From: Leucobacter coleopterorum
Lineage (GTDB): Bacteria; Actinomycetota; Actinomycetes; Actinomycetales; Microbacteriaceae
Length of the DNA stretch: 64,000 nucleotides
Direction: 5' to 3'
Assembly (NCBI RefSeq): GCF_011382985.1
Contig: NZ_CP049933.1
Coordinates: 558,001 to 622,000 of the forward strand
In this document: piece by piece, positions 8,022 to 17,499 of the stretch
Layout of the letters: each line of letters opens with the position of its first letter
Position numbering within the stretch: the stretch's first letter is position 1
Translations under genes and position numbers: made by a program
The notes under the pieces: generated by a model
The model's database searches: none
The model's input: the letters and a program-made list of their open reading frames with translations, nothing else
Told to the model about the DNA's origin: nothing

Positions 8022-9473
8022 ATGCACGATGAAACACTGAGATGGATCTCAGCTACGGAGCAGGCCGCCCTGATTCGCGCGGGTGAGCTTTCGGCTCGCG
8101 AGGCACTCCAGGCCCACTGGAGTCGCATCGACGCGTTCAACCCGGCACTGAACGCGGTCATTTTTGAAGACCGTGAGGTTGCCTGGAGTGAAGCGAAGAC
8201 CGCGGACGCGCGGCAGGCGGCGGGAGAGCCCCTGGGACCCTTGCACGGGGTACCTATGACGAACAAAGACACGAACGAGACCCGGGGAATGCCCAACACC
8301 TGGGGATCGCCGCTGCTGTGGCATGTTGTGCCAGAGCAAGACGGACTCATCGTAGGGAGACTACGTGCCGCCGGAGCGATCATGACGGGAAAGAACAATG
8401 TGCCGGAGTTCGCGGCGGGCGCGCACACTTTCAACGAGGTGTTTGGAGTGACCTCGAACCCCTACGATCCTTCGCGCAGTGCGGGTGGTTCGAGCGGTGG
8501 TGCCGCCGCGGCTATCGCTGCAGGGATGCAGGCCGTGGGTGATGGCTCAGACATGGGTGGGTCGCTGCGCACACCGGCGTCATTCTGTAACATTCTCGGG
8601 CTACGCCCGTCGCGCGGGCGGATTCCCCTGCCGAGCGACAACTCCTGGATGTGGCTCGGGCGTACCGGTCCGATGGCGCGGGAGGTGCTGGATCTCGCAC
8701 TGATGATGAACGTGTTGTCGGGCCCGGATCCTCGTGTGCCCCTCTCGATAAACGAGGCTGGCCTTGACTTTCGCGTTGGGCTCCGAACAGGCATTGATGG
8801 CATCCGCATCGGCTGGTCACCCGATGTGGGACTTGGGTTGCCCGTCGAACCCGAGATCGTGCGAGTCTGCGAGCAGGCCCTCGGTGTATTTGCCGAGGCC
8901 GGAGCAATTGTAGAAGTGGCCGCCCCAAACATAACCGAGGCGGACATGGTCTTTCGGCAAACCCGGGCCAACGACTTTGAGTCCAGCTGGGGTGAACTGG
9001 TGCGTGAGAATTCGGCTCTCGTGAAGCCTGAGGTGCTTGAGAACGTGGCGCTTGGTCAGCGTCAGAGCGCGGCTGACTTGAGGGAGCTTGCGCGCGCACG
9101 CACACGACTCGAGGGGCACGTGCGCGATTACTTTGACCGCTACGATTTGTGGATCACGCCAACCGTGCAGACCCTGCCATTCCCAGCAGAACAGCGCTGG
9201 CCAGGTATGGTCGCTGGCCAAGTAATGGGTGATTACCTCGATTGGATGCGTTCTGTCTGCGTTGTGTCTGCCATGGACGTGCCCGCGCTCTCGGTGCCCG
9301 CTGGATTCTCGGCAGGGGGTCTGCCGATCGGCATGCAGTTTGTGGCTGCCCATGGAAAGGAACACCTACTGTTGCGTGCGGCGCACGCGTTCGAGCAGCG
9401 TACGCGCTGGTCGCGAGTGCGCCCCGGTCTCACACCGAGCCTAAGCAAAGGGGTGGAGGTGGTGTCTATGTAA
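8022..9473 (+). CDS. Amidase signature family hydrolase
   Basis: A 483-residue amidase that hydrolyses carboxamides through a Ser-cisSer-Lys triad. The Lys is in MTNKDTNETRG, the glycine/serine signature is SAGGSSGGAAAAIAAGM, and the cis-Ser and nucleophile Ser lie in GDGSDMGGSLRTPASF. Length and motif order match the family. The ATG at 8022 is preferred to the ATG at 8013 because the AAAGGG ribosome site directly abuts 8013. Its place in the importer operon suggests that it cleaves the imported amide in the cytoplasm. Its stop is directly next to the stop of the convergent Lrp-type gene. Confidence 0.9.
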   Translation: MHDETLRWISATEQAALIRAGELSAREALQAHWSRIDAFNPALNAVIFEDREVAWSEAKTADARQAAGEPLGPLHGVPMTNKDTNETRGMPNTWGSPLLWHVVPEQDGLIVGRLRAAGAIMTGKNNVPEFAAGAHTFNEVFGVTSNPYDPSRSAGGSSGGAAAAIAAGMQAVGDGSDMGGSLRTPASFCNILGLRPSRGRIPLPSDNSWMWLGRTGPMAREVLDLALMMNVLSGPDPRVPLSINEAGLDFRVGLRTGIDGIRIGWSPDVGLGLPVEPEIVRVCEQALGVFAEAGAIVEVAAPNITEADMVFRQTRANDFESSWGELVRENSALVKPEVLENVALGQRQSAADLRELARARTRLEGHVRDYFDRYDLWITPTVQTLPFPAEQRWPGMVAGQVMGDYLDWMRSVCVVSAMDVPALSVPAGFSAGGLPIGMQFVAAHGKEHLLLRAAHAFEQRTRWSRVRPGLTPSLSKGVEVVSM

Positions 9474-10478
9474 TTACGACTCGGCTTGAGCGTCACCGGG
9501 TGCTGCGGGCGGCAGCAGAATGTCGCTTCGTTTGTACATGGTCAGCAGGGGTTCAACCGTCACACGCGGATCCTCGTCTGTAAGGTGCATCGCGAGAGTG
9601 TTGAGCATTGAGGGTACGTCATCACGATCAGCAAACGCCAGTAACGCGTAGACGGAGCCATCGACCGAGGTCTCGGCAACCCAGCGGCTCCTCCTGTCTG
9701 CAGCGAGAAGCGTAGTAACGGCAGCGGAGCCGCCGAAGCGCGGACGAACCGACACAAAAACTTCATACGGATACCCGAGAATCGCCGGATCGAGTACCGC
9801 TCGAATGCTCACCCGATCAGACTGTTGCAGCAGCGAAATGTGCTTGCGCACGGTTGCTTTTGCTGTTCCCAGTTTGCTGGATATTGCCTCGATACTCATT
9901 CGCCCATCTTGCTCAAGCAGTGACACGATCTGCTGGTCAACAGGGTCGAGCTCAACGGGGTGGTTCGAAGCGGCAGTGAGTGCGGAGGACTCGTCTTCTC
10001 CGATGTGGGCGAGCTGTTCCGCATCTAAAATCTCTGGTTGCCAACCTCGCACAGTCCTGCCGTAGTGGTGAATAGGAGCAAACGAGAAATCTTGGATTGG
10101 GAGGTCTTTGAGATCCTGTTCGATGAAGCTGGTGCGATTGCCCTGGTGAAGAAAGAATTCGCCGACCACCGCGCTGCTGGTCATGAGCGTGGTGACCCAG
10201 AGTGACTCCGGACGATGGGCGAGCCACTGGGCGATCTGAGATAGGTGCTCGGGGCTGCAGGTGATTCGGGCAAGGAAGGCGTCGCCCCGGCCCGCTAAAA
10301 ACGGGTTTGCGAGCGCCGTGACGCGCACGAGTCCTTGCTCAAAAAGACGGGTCGCGCGGCGGGCTACCGTGCGCTCCTGTAGCCCGGTTGCCTGCGCGAT
10401 CAGCCGCCAAGAGGCGCGACCGTTGCGCAGCAGTGCAGCACAGATATCGCGGTCGGTTGGGTCGAGTAACTCTGGCAT
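9474..10478 (-). CDS. Tandem Lrp/AsnC-type regulator (second copy)
   Basis: A 334-residue double Lrp/AsnC protein, the same architecture as the one at 3296-4273 but clearly diverged. The first helix-turn-helix is LDPTDRDICAALLRNGRASW and the second, near residue 175, is LDPVDQQIVSLLEQDGRMSI. Each is followed by a RAM-like region. It is divergently transcribed from the amidase-potABCD-caiB-accDA operon starting at 10654 and should control it and possibly itself. The ATG at 10478 has AAGGAGAAG upstream. Confidence 0.85.
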   Translation of the reverse strand: MPELLDPTDRDICAALLRNGRASWRLIAQATGLQERTVARRATRLFEQGLVRVTALANPFLAGRGDAFLARITCSPEHLSQIAQWLAHRPESLWVTTLMTSSAVVGEFFLHQGNRTSFIEQDLKDLPIQDFSFAPIHHYGRTVRGWQPEILDAEQLAHIGEDESSALTAASNHPVELDPVDQQIVSLLEQDGRMSIEAISSKLGTAKATVRKHISLLQQSDRVSIRAVLDPAILGYPYEVFVSVRPRFGGSAAVTTLLAADRRSRWVAETSVDGSVYALLAFADRDDVPSMLNTLAMHLTDEDPRVTVEPLLTMYKRSDILLPPAAPGDAQAES

Positions 10479-10653
10479 TCACTTCTCCTTCACCGCGACC
10501 GTCAAATGCTGACATCGTCTCTGGCCAAGTGTAACTTTCTGGCCAACAGTAACGGTTTGGGTTGACAAAATAGACATTTAGGGTGACTATATCTTCTTAA
10601 AAGGCCAACAGGATTGCTTCTGCTTTCTGTTTTTCTCATTCGAGGAGGAATGA
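10479..10653. promoter_or_regulatory. Divergent promoter region with GGCCAA repeats
   Basis: This 175-base gap holds a plausible plus-strand promoter: TTGACA at 10562-10567 and, after 17 bases, a weak -10 GACTAT at 10585-10590. CTGGCCAA occurs at 10521 and 10539 (18 bases apart), and GGCCAACAG occurs at 10541 and again at 10603. These direct repeats on both sides of the promoter are candidate contacts for the neighbouring Lrp-type regulator, whose relatives bind repeated sites around promoters. Confidence 0.5.
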
Positions 10654-12130
10654 GTGATCGAAATCGACATCAAGAGTGACGCTGGCTTGTGCCGGTGGAG
10701 CGCAGAGGATCAGCTCGCAGCTATGCGAAGAGGAGAAATTTCAGCGCGCGAACTGCTGCACGAAACCCTCTCTCTCTTCAAGCGTGTGAACGGTGAGATC
10801 AATGCGCTCGTCACAACGGACTTTCAGGCTGCCGAGGTGGCCGCGGCTGCGTCGGATGCACGCAGACATGCCGGCGAACCTGAGCGTCTGCTTGAGGGGC
10901 TGCCGATCGCGGTGAAAGATCTCGAAGACACGGCGGACATGCGCACCACCTACGGATCCCTGCTGCACGCAGAACACGTGCCGAGCCGCGACACCCTCGT
11001 GGTTGAGCGGCTGCGCCGGGCCGGGGCCGTGATCTACGGCAAAACCAACACCCCGAGTTTGGCACCGGATCCCACACCTACAACCGCGTGTTTGGTGAGA
11101 CACGGAACCCCTACGATTTGGGCAGAAGCGCCGGGGGCTCTAGCGGCGGTGCTGCCGCTGCACTTGCAGCCGGACTTGTCTCTGTGGCAGACGGGTCCGA
11201 CATGGGAGGTTCGCTGCGCAACCCGGCAGCGTTCTGCAACGTGGTGGGGTTGCGGCCCTCGGTCGGGCGCGTGCCGAACTGGCCCGCGGCAGACCACTGG
11301 GAGTCGATCGCCACCTGCGGACCAATGGCGCGCACCGTTGGTGACACCGCGCGGTTGCTTTCGGCTATGTCTGGCGGAGACGCACGATCCCCGCTGGCGT
11401 TCCCCGAGCCGTTCACAGCGCAACGAGATGTAGACCTCGGTTCGCTTCGTATTGGGTGGAGTCGAACGCTCGGTGGCCTCGACATTCAGACGGCGGTCAC
11501 GGAGGTGCTCGATGCGGATGGCCTGCCGACGCTGCGAGGACTGGGCCACAGGGTGCACGACGTGGAACCGCAGCTAGACGAGGCCGATACTGCCTTCCGA
11601 ACACTTCGTGCCATCAACTACGCGCGCAACTTTGGTGCGCTGCTTGAGACGAACCGTGGTGACCTCGGACCAGAACTTGTTGCCAACACCGAAGCAGGCC
11701 TCCGTTTGACTCTGGAGGACTACCTTGCGGCGCGAGAACAGCGAGCCCGCGTGTACGACCGGATGGTCGCGCTCTTCGAAGGAATTGACGTGCTTGCCGC
11801 ACCCGTAACGGCGGTGGTGCCGTTCTCGAACAAGGAGACCTGGCCGCGCGAGATTAACGGGGTTGCCCAGCACGATTACCTCGAGTGGATGCGGGCAAGC
11901 TGGCGGATCTCACTGACCGGGTTCACCGCGATCAGTCTGCCGTGTGGTTTCACCCCGAGGGACTTCCAGTCGGGCTGCAACTCATCGCTCCGCCACGCGG
12001 TGAAGCGCTAATCCTCGCCCTCGCCGCGCAGTTCGAGCGAGAGCGGCCGGTGTGGAAACGAAGCCCCGCCGTGCTGTCGGCCACGCCCACCCCCGTCACG
12101 TTCTCAGACCCCGCAACGACCAATAGATAA
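10654..12130 (+). CDS. Amidase signature family hydrolase (two frameshifts as sequenced)
   Basis: A second amidase-signature enzyme, about 492 residues once two one-base gaps are repaired at the CCCC runs at 11051-11054 and 11953-11956. The catalytic Lys lies in LPIAVKDLEDT, the signature in SAGGSSGGAAAALAAG, and the nucleophile Ser region in GSDMGGSLRNPAAFC. It is related to the amidase at 8022-9473 but not near-identical. The start at 10654 is GTG with a GAGGAGG ribosome site. It leads the potABCD operon, so it probably acts on the compound that importer brings in. Both gaps fall in the same local context (ACCCCGAG) and look like sequencing errors. Confidence 0.85.
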
Positions 12131-12142
12131 GGAGCCCTCCCT

Positions 12143-13227
12143 ATGAGCATGGAATCCCGCAACGAAGCGAGGCTATCCATCCGCAACCTCACAAAGGAGT
12201 TTGTCACCCCGAAGGAACCACGTTCACTGCTCTCGACGGCATCGATCTCGAGATTCTCCCCGCAGAGTTTTTTGTGCTGCTCGGGCCTTCGGGCTGCGGG
12301 AAAACCACGCTTCTGCGATCCATCGCGGGTCTTGAGCAACCCACTAACGGCGAAATCTGGCTTGGCGAGCAGCGAATCGACCAGATGCCGCCGTATCGGC
12401 GGCGAGTCAACACGGTGTTTCAGGCCTACGCCCTGTTTCCGTACCTCACCGTGCGGCAGAACATTGCCTTTGGCCTCGAGATGGAGGGCAAAAAGCCCCG
12501 CTCTCCCGAGGTGACCAGCCGAGTCGATGAGATGCTCGAGCTAGTTGGCCTCACTGACTTTGGATCGCGCAAACCCGGCCAGCTTTCAGGCGGGCAACAG
12601 CAGCGTGTCGCGCTCGCACGGGCACTAGCAAAGAACCCCGACGTCCTACTCCTCGACGAACCACTCTCGGCGCTTGACCTCAAGCTGCGGCGAGAGATGC
12701 AAACGGAACTCAAGCGGATCCAGGTCGAATCCGGGATCACGTTTGTGTTTGTGACCCACGACCAAGAAGAGGCGATGAGTATGGGGGATCGTATCGCCGT
12801 GTTCAATCGGGGCAGGATCGCCCAACTGGGCGAACCGCGTGAGCTCTACGGCTCACCCGCGAATCGATTCGTTGCCGAGTTCATAGGCGAAATGAACTTT
12901 TTGACGGTGTCGGCGCAGCCGGGTGGTGTGCGCACGGCCGACGGTGCGCACCTGCACGATGGCCTGCTTTCGGAGCCGGTCACGGGGTCAGCCCCCGTCA
13001 CAATCGGCATTCGGCCAGAGCACCTTCGGGTGGCAGAGGGAGGCGAGCTCTCGGGTGAGGTCGTCGCGTCACAGTTCATCGGAACCGACCTGCGTCTTTG
13101 CGTGAGCATTGGCCCGACCGAGTCCGTCTGGGCGCGAGTTGACGCCGGCTACCACGGACCGAGCGCGGTGGGGAGCGAACTCTCGCTCACCCCCGACCCC
13201 GGTAAAGCTCAGGTGGTGCGATCATGA
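12143..13227 (+). CDS. ABC transporter ATP-binding protein, PotA type (one frameshift)
   Basis: An ATPase of the spermidine/putrescine/iron (PotA/FbpC) class, about 361 residues after repairing one base at the CCCC run 12207-12210. Seen: Walker A GPSGCGKTT, Q-loop NTVFQAYALFP, signature LSGGQQQR, Walker B LLLDEPLSALD, H-loop VTHDQEEAM, then a C-terminal TOBE-like region with the GIRPEHL motif. AAGGAG overlaps the stop codon of the upstream amidase, so the genes are coupled. The following permease start overlaps its stop (ATGA). Confidence 0.88.
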
Positions 13228-14231
13228 CGGCTCCACACCCACCCGCGCCGCGCGCAACGGTACCCCGTGAAATCGTGGCCCACGCAACCGTGCCAGTAGA
13301 CGTGGTCGCTGCCGAGCAATTTCGCAAGACCCGGTGGCGCCGCCCCGGCACGGCGACCCCGTGGCTCGCGTTGCCCGCCATTCTTATCGGAGTGCTGTTT
13401 GTCGGTGTTCCCGTGCTGCTTGTGATCGCCTACTCGTTCATGAGTAAAGCTCCAGGCGGAGTGGGCGTTGCTGGCCCCGTGAACCTCGACAGCTGGCAGC
13501 GGCTTCTCTTTGAAGAAGACTTCAGCGGCAACGTCAGCTTTAACCCGCAGTACCTGCTGGTGCTGTGGCGGTCGGTGTGGATGGCCGCGCTCACCACACT
13601 GCTGGCAATGGTGATCGCGGTTCCAACGGCGGTTTGGATCGCAACCCGGACGCCTCGGGTCAGAAACCTGCTTGTGCTCGCCGTCACGATCCCATTCTGG
13701 ACGAACACACTCATTCGCACCTACGCGTGGATGATCCTGCTCAACGACAACGGCCTCGTCAACGCGGGCGTGAAAGCGTTTGGTTTCGACGCACTCCCGC
13801 TGTACCCCAGTATGTTCGCCACGGTTGTGGGGCTCGTCTACGTGTTCGTTCCGTTTATGATTCTGCCGATCTACACGAGCGCGGCGAAGTTCAACTTCAG
13901 TCTCGCCGAGGCAGCGTACGACCTGGGCGCGACCAGGTGGCGAGTGGTCACTCGTGTGCTTCTGCCGAGCCTGCGTTCGGGAATCTTGGCGGGCAGCATC
14001 CTGGTGTTCATCCCGGCGCTCGGTGCCTTCATCCAACCGATGCTGCTCGGTGGCGCAAAACTCGACTTGATCGGCACCATCATTCAGCGCCAGTTTAAAG
14101 AGTCGATGAACTGGCCGTTCGGGGCCGCCATTTCGGTCGCTCTGCTGATCCTGACCCTTCTTGCACTTCTTGTTTTTGCCCTCGGGGCAAAACGACTGGC
14201 GGCGCAGGGCGAGAAAGCGAGACTGCTATGA
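13224..14231 (+). CDS. ABC transporter permease, PotB type
   Basis: A 335-residue permease with an N-terminal cytoplasmic tail of about 45 residues, six hydrophobic segments and the EAA loop EAAYDLGATRWRVVTRVLLP. The phrase IPFWTNTLIRTYAW is characteristic of PotB-like spermidine/putrescine permeases. ATGA overlaps with both the upstream ATPase and the downstream PotC-type gene indicate a tightly coupled operon. Confidence 0.88.
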   Translation: MTAPHPPAPRATVPREIVAHATVPVDVVAAEQFRKTRWRRPGTATPWLALPAILIGVLFVGVPVLLVIAYSFMSKAPGGVGVAGPVNLDSWQRLLFEEDFSGNVSFNPQYLLVLWRSVWMAALTTLLAMVIAVPTAVWIATRTPRVRNLLVLAVTIPFWTNTLIRTYAWMILLNDNGLVNAGVKAFGFDALPLYPSMFATVVGLVYVFVPFMILPIYTSAAKFNFSLAEAAYDLGATRWRVVTRVLLPSLRSGILAGSILVFIPALGAFIQPMLLGGAKLDLIGTIIQRQFKESMNWPFGAAISVALLILTLLALLVFALGAKRLAAQGEKARLL

Positions 14232-15021
14232 AAGCCCGCGCGCTCAAGGCGCTGAACGCATTTCCCGGGTTTGCCGGGGTTGGTGTTGCCCTGCTGCTGT
14301 TTTTGTACGTGCCACTGCTCGTCATCATCGCCTACGCGTTTAACGCGAACAACATCGCGATGGTGTGGAGCGGGTTCAGTTTTCACTGGTTTGGTGAGGT
14401 GTTGGCCTCTGACCCGATCAGGCAGGCGTTCGTCAACTCCCTCGTCATTGCCTGCTGGTCAACCGTCATTGTGCTGATCGTTGCACTGTTTGGTGCGGTG
14501 GGTCTTGTCGGCATGAAACGACGCAACTCGGCGTTTGCGAGCGGGCTGATTGCGGCTCCGCTGATCCTGCCCGAGATTGTGCTCGCAATTGCGTTGCTCA
14601 GCCTCTTTGCGCTCTTTAGGGTGCCGCTCGGTGTCCCCGCGATGATTCTGGGGCACGTTGTTGTTGGCCTGCCGTTTGCGGTGCTGCCAATCCGGGCGAG
14701 ACTTGCTGACGCGGATTGGAGTCAGTTCGAGGCTGCTGCCGATCTCGGTGCCGGTGAGCGGCAGATTTTGAAGCGCATCACCCTGCCCATGCTGGTCCCC
14801 GCGCTCATCTCAGGAGGCATGCTCAGCTTCATCGTTTCGATGGACAACTTCATCATGTCGTTCTTCACCGCTGGTCCGGGCTCAACAACCCTTCCCTCTA
14901 CATCTGGGGGTCGCTGCGAGTTGGCCTCACCCCAGAAATCAACGCACTTTCGACGATGATCCTGCTCGCCTCGATCCTCGTTCTTGTGCTCTCCCAAGTA
15001 GTGATCCGAAAGAAAGGCTAA
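14228..15021 (+). CDS. ABC transporter permease, PotC type (one frameshift)
   Basis: About 264 residues after repairing one base near the CCC run at 14894-14896. Six hydrophobic segments; the EAA loop is FEAAADLGAGERQILKRITL; the PotC-type phrase SMDNFIMSFFTAGPG is present. As sequenced the frame stops at 14959; the repaired frame runs to the TAA at 15019-15021, just before the substrate-binding gene. It pairs with the PotB-type permease as the channel. Confidence 0.85.
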
Positions 15022-15023
15022 TC

Positions 15024-16145
15024 ATGCGAACCACCCCCACAACCGCGCCGATGCGGTTGACACTCACGGCGATCCTCGGATCTGCCCTGCTCTTTGGAGC
15101 AGCCGCCTGCAGCGCTGCACCCGGCACCGACAATTCTGCTGAGGGCACGACGGACGCTTTTCCTGAGAAAGGGTCGGGCGTCGTAAACCTCTTCAACTTC
15201 ACCAACTTCATTAACCCGGAGGCCCTCAAGAAATTCACAAAAGATACGGGCATTGAGGTGAAGGTCGACACGTTCTCGTCCGCCGAAGAGATGGTCGCGA
15301 AGGTGAAGACAGGCTCCGCGACCTACGACGTTGTTGCCGTTTCCGACTACGTTGCCGAAGACCTCATCGCGAGTGGGCAGCTGCTGCAGATCGACGCCAC
15401 CACCTGGCCAAACGGCGGCAACATCGAGGATGAGTTTGCCGACATCTACTTCGACAAGGGGCGAAAGTTCACCACCCCGTACGCTGTGATTTACGACGGC
15501 ATCGGGGTGAACACCTCCGTGGTGAAAGAACCCATCAAGTCTTGGGCTGACTATTTCGCGGCACCCGCTGATGCCGTCGGCAAGATCGGTCTCCACGACG
15601 ATCAAACGTTTGTGATTAACGCGGCGCTGTTCGCGACAGGATCTGAGCCGTGTACAACAGACGGCAAAGCCTACGAGAAGGCACTTGACCTTCTGAACGG
15701 GTTCAAGCCCAGTGTGAAGATCATCAGCTCTGACGGCACGATTGATCGTCTTGCCGGGGGTGAGACCACCCTCTCCACCATGTGGAACGGGTCGTTCGCC
15801 AGGGCGCAGGCGCAGAACAAGGATCTCAAGTACGTGCTTCCCGAGGAGGGGTTCATGATCGGGGGAGACAGCCTCGCGATCCTGAAAAATGCCGCGAACA
15901 CCGACAACGCGAAGATCTTTATGAACTGGCTCATGGACCCGGCGAACGCGGCGGTCAACGCGAACTGGATCAAGTACTCAGTACCGCTCAAGGGAATCGA
16001 CGAGGAACTGGCGAAACTCGATAACGGCGGTGCCGCGGTTGTTGTGCCCACCGCTGAGGAGGCAAAGCGAGGAGTTATGAACAAACCCTGCTCTGCCGAC
16101 GTGAAAGAGCAGTACGACAAACTCTGGACGATGTTCAAGGGCTAA
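15024..16145 (+). CDS. ABC transporter substrate-binding lipoprotein, PotD type
   Basis: A 373-residue solute-binding protein of the PotD/PotF fold. A signal peptide ends in AAAC, with Cys29 the likely lipidated residue. The mature protein contains typical PotD phrases (VVNLFNFTNFINPEALKKF, then YDVVAVSDY and TPYAVIYDGIGVN). The family binds polyamines, but also thiamine, iron or phosphonates, so polyamine import is only one possibility. Last transporter gene of the operon; a hairpin follows it. Confidence 0.88.
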   Translation: MRTTPTTAPMRLTLTAILGSALLFGAAACSAAPGTDNSAEGTTDAFPEKGSGVVNLFNFTNFINPEALKKFTKDTGIEVKVDTFSSAEEMVAKVKTGSATYDVVAVSDYVAEDLIASGQLLQIDATTWPNGGNIEDEFADIYFDKGRKFTTPYAVIYDGIGVNTSVVKEPIKSWADYFAAPADAVGKIGLHDDQTFVINAALFATGSEPCTTDGKAYEKALDLLNGFKPSVKIISSDGTIDRLAGGETTLSTMWNGSFARAQAQNKDLKYVLPEEGFMIGGDSLAILKNAANTDNAKIFMNWLMDPANAAVNANWIKYSVPLKGIDEELAKLDNGGAAVVVPTAEEAKRGVMNKPCSADVKEQYDKLWTMFKG

Positions 16146-16153
16146 GCCGACGC

Positions 16154-16186
16154 GGTTCGGGTGGGCCGCGGTGGCCCGCCCGAACC
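16154..16186 (+). terminator. Strong hairpin between potD-type gene and caiB-type gene
   Basis: A 14-bp stem (GGTTCGGGTGGGCC with its partner, one G-T pair) and a 5-base loop. No T-tract follows, so it may be a partial terminator or an mRNA-stabilising hairpin protecting the abundant binding-protein transcript. Confidence 0.5.
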
Positions 16187-16205
16187 CTCAGACAAAGGAG
16201 TCACA

Positions 16206-17499
16206 GTGAATCAGGGTTCACTAGACGGGCTGTTGGTTGTAGACCTGTCGCGCGCACTGGCCGGCCCCCACGCGGGCATGATGCTCGGCGACCTGGGTGC
16301 CAGGGTCATCAAAGTTGAGTCTCCAGGATCGGGGACGACACCCGAGTGTGGGGTCCGCCCTTCGTCGGTGACGGCGACGGAACAGCATTCTCGACGTATT
16401 TTCTCTCTTGTAACCGCAACAAAGAATCGATTGCGCTCGACCTGAAGAGCGATGACGGGCGAGACGTGCTGCGTGAGCTGTTGAAACGAGCCGATGTCAT
16501 GATCGAAAACTTTCGCACCGGGGTAATGGATCGGCTGGGGTTCAGCACGGCAGCGCTTGCCGCGCTCAATCCCTCGCTCATCCAGCTGTCGATCACGGGG
16601 TTTGGGCATGACGGCCCGAGGGTGGTCGGGCAGGGTACGACCAAATTGTGCAGGGGGAGGCTGGTTTGATGTCGCTGACTGGCCCTGGCCCCGATGCGGT
16701 GCAGCGTGTTGGTACCCCGATTGCTGATTTGCTCGGTGGTATTCACGGCGTCGTTGGGGTGCTGGCGGCGCTGCACGAGAGGGATCGCACTGGACGCGGC
16801 CGTGTGGTTCGCACCTCGCTGCTGTCTTCGATTGTGGGAGTGCACGCCTTTCAGGGGACCCGGGTCACCGTCGCGGGTGAGACCCCACGGGCACAGGGCA
16901 ACCACCACCCCTCGATCGCGCCGTACGGTTTGTTTGCCTGCCGAGACGGCGTCATCCAGATGTCGGTCGCAAACGACAACCTCTGGCGCGGTTTTTGCGC
17001 GGAGTTTGGGCTCGATCCTGCCTCTCCCGGTCTGGCGACAAACCCCGAGCGAGTGGCGAATCGCGAGCAAACTATTGCCTTTGTGGAGACCGCTCTTCGC
17101 TCACACGCCGCCGCCGAGCTGTTGGAACGGCTTCGGGCCGCGGGGATCCCGGCGGGCAAGGTTCGTGACCTGACCGAGGTGTACGAGTGGGATCAGGTGC
17201 ACTCGCAGGGGTTGGTGGTTGATGTGCAGCATCGGGCCCTCGGCAATATTTCACTGCCTGGCCCTCCGATCCGCTTCTTTGATGTTGATGCAGCTGGTGA
17301 AACGGAGCGCTCGCGCGCGGCACACACCGCCCCTCCCGTGTTGGACCAGCACGGTGAAGCGATCCGCGAATGGCTCGCGGGGTGGCATCGTGAGCACCTC
17401 ACAACCCAGTACGAAGCCGCGGCGTCGAACCGCGATGGAACTGATCGGGCTGATCCAGGATCCGGGCAGTTATGTGTCGTGGGACGCGGATCCGCGTGA
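16206..17499 (+). CDS. CaiB/BaiF-type (family III) CoA transferase (two frameshifts)
   Basis: About 431 residues once one base is restored at the GGGG run 16331-16334 and one at the CCC run 16615-16617. The opening [20 protein letters not shown] and GARVIKVE, the [15 protein letters not shown] segment, [16 protein letters not shown] and the [10 protein letters not shown] turn are all classic for family III CoA transferases, which move CoA between carboxylic acids. The GTG at 16206 follows an AAAGGAG ribosome site. Its 3' end overlaps the carboxyltransferase gene. The context suggests CoA activation of the acid released by the amidase. Confidence 0.85.

Noticed and set aside
13209..14036. Long minus-strand frame opposite the PotB-type permease
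   Set aside because: Its composition (rich in Arg, His, Asp and Gln) is the usual antisense shadow of a hydrophobic membrane-protein gene.
16331..16334. Programmed ribosomal frameshifting in the CoA transferase and other genes
   Set aside because: No slippery heptamer with downstream structure is shared, and the shift is always in the direction expected from a lost base.
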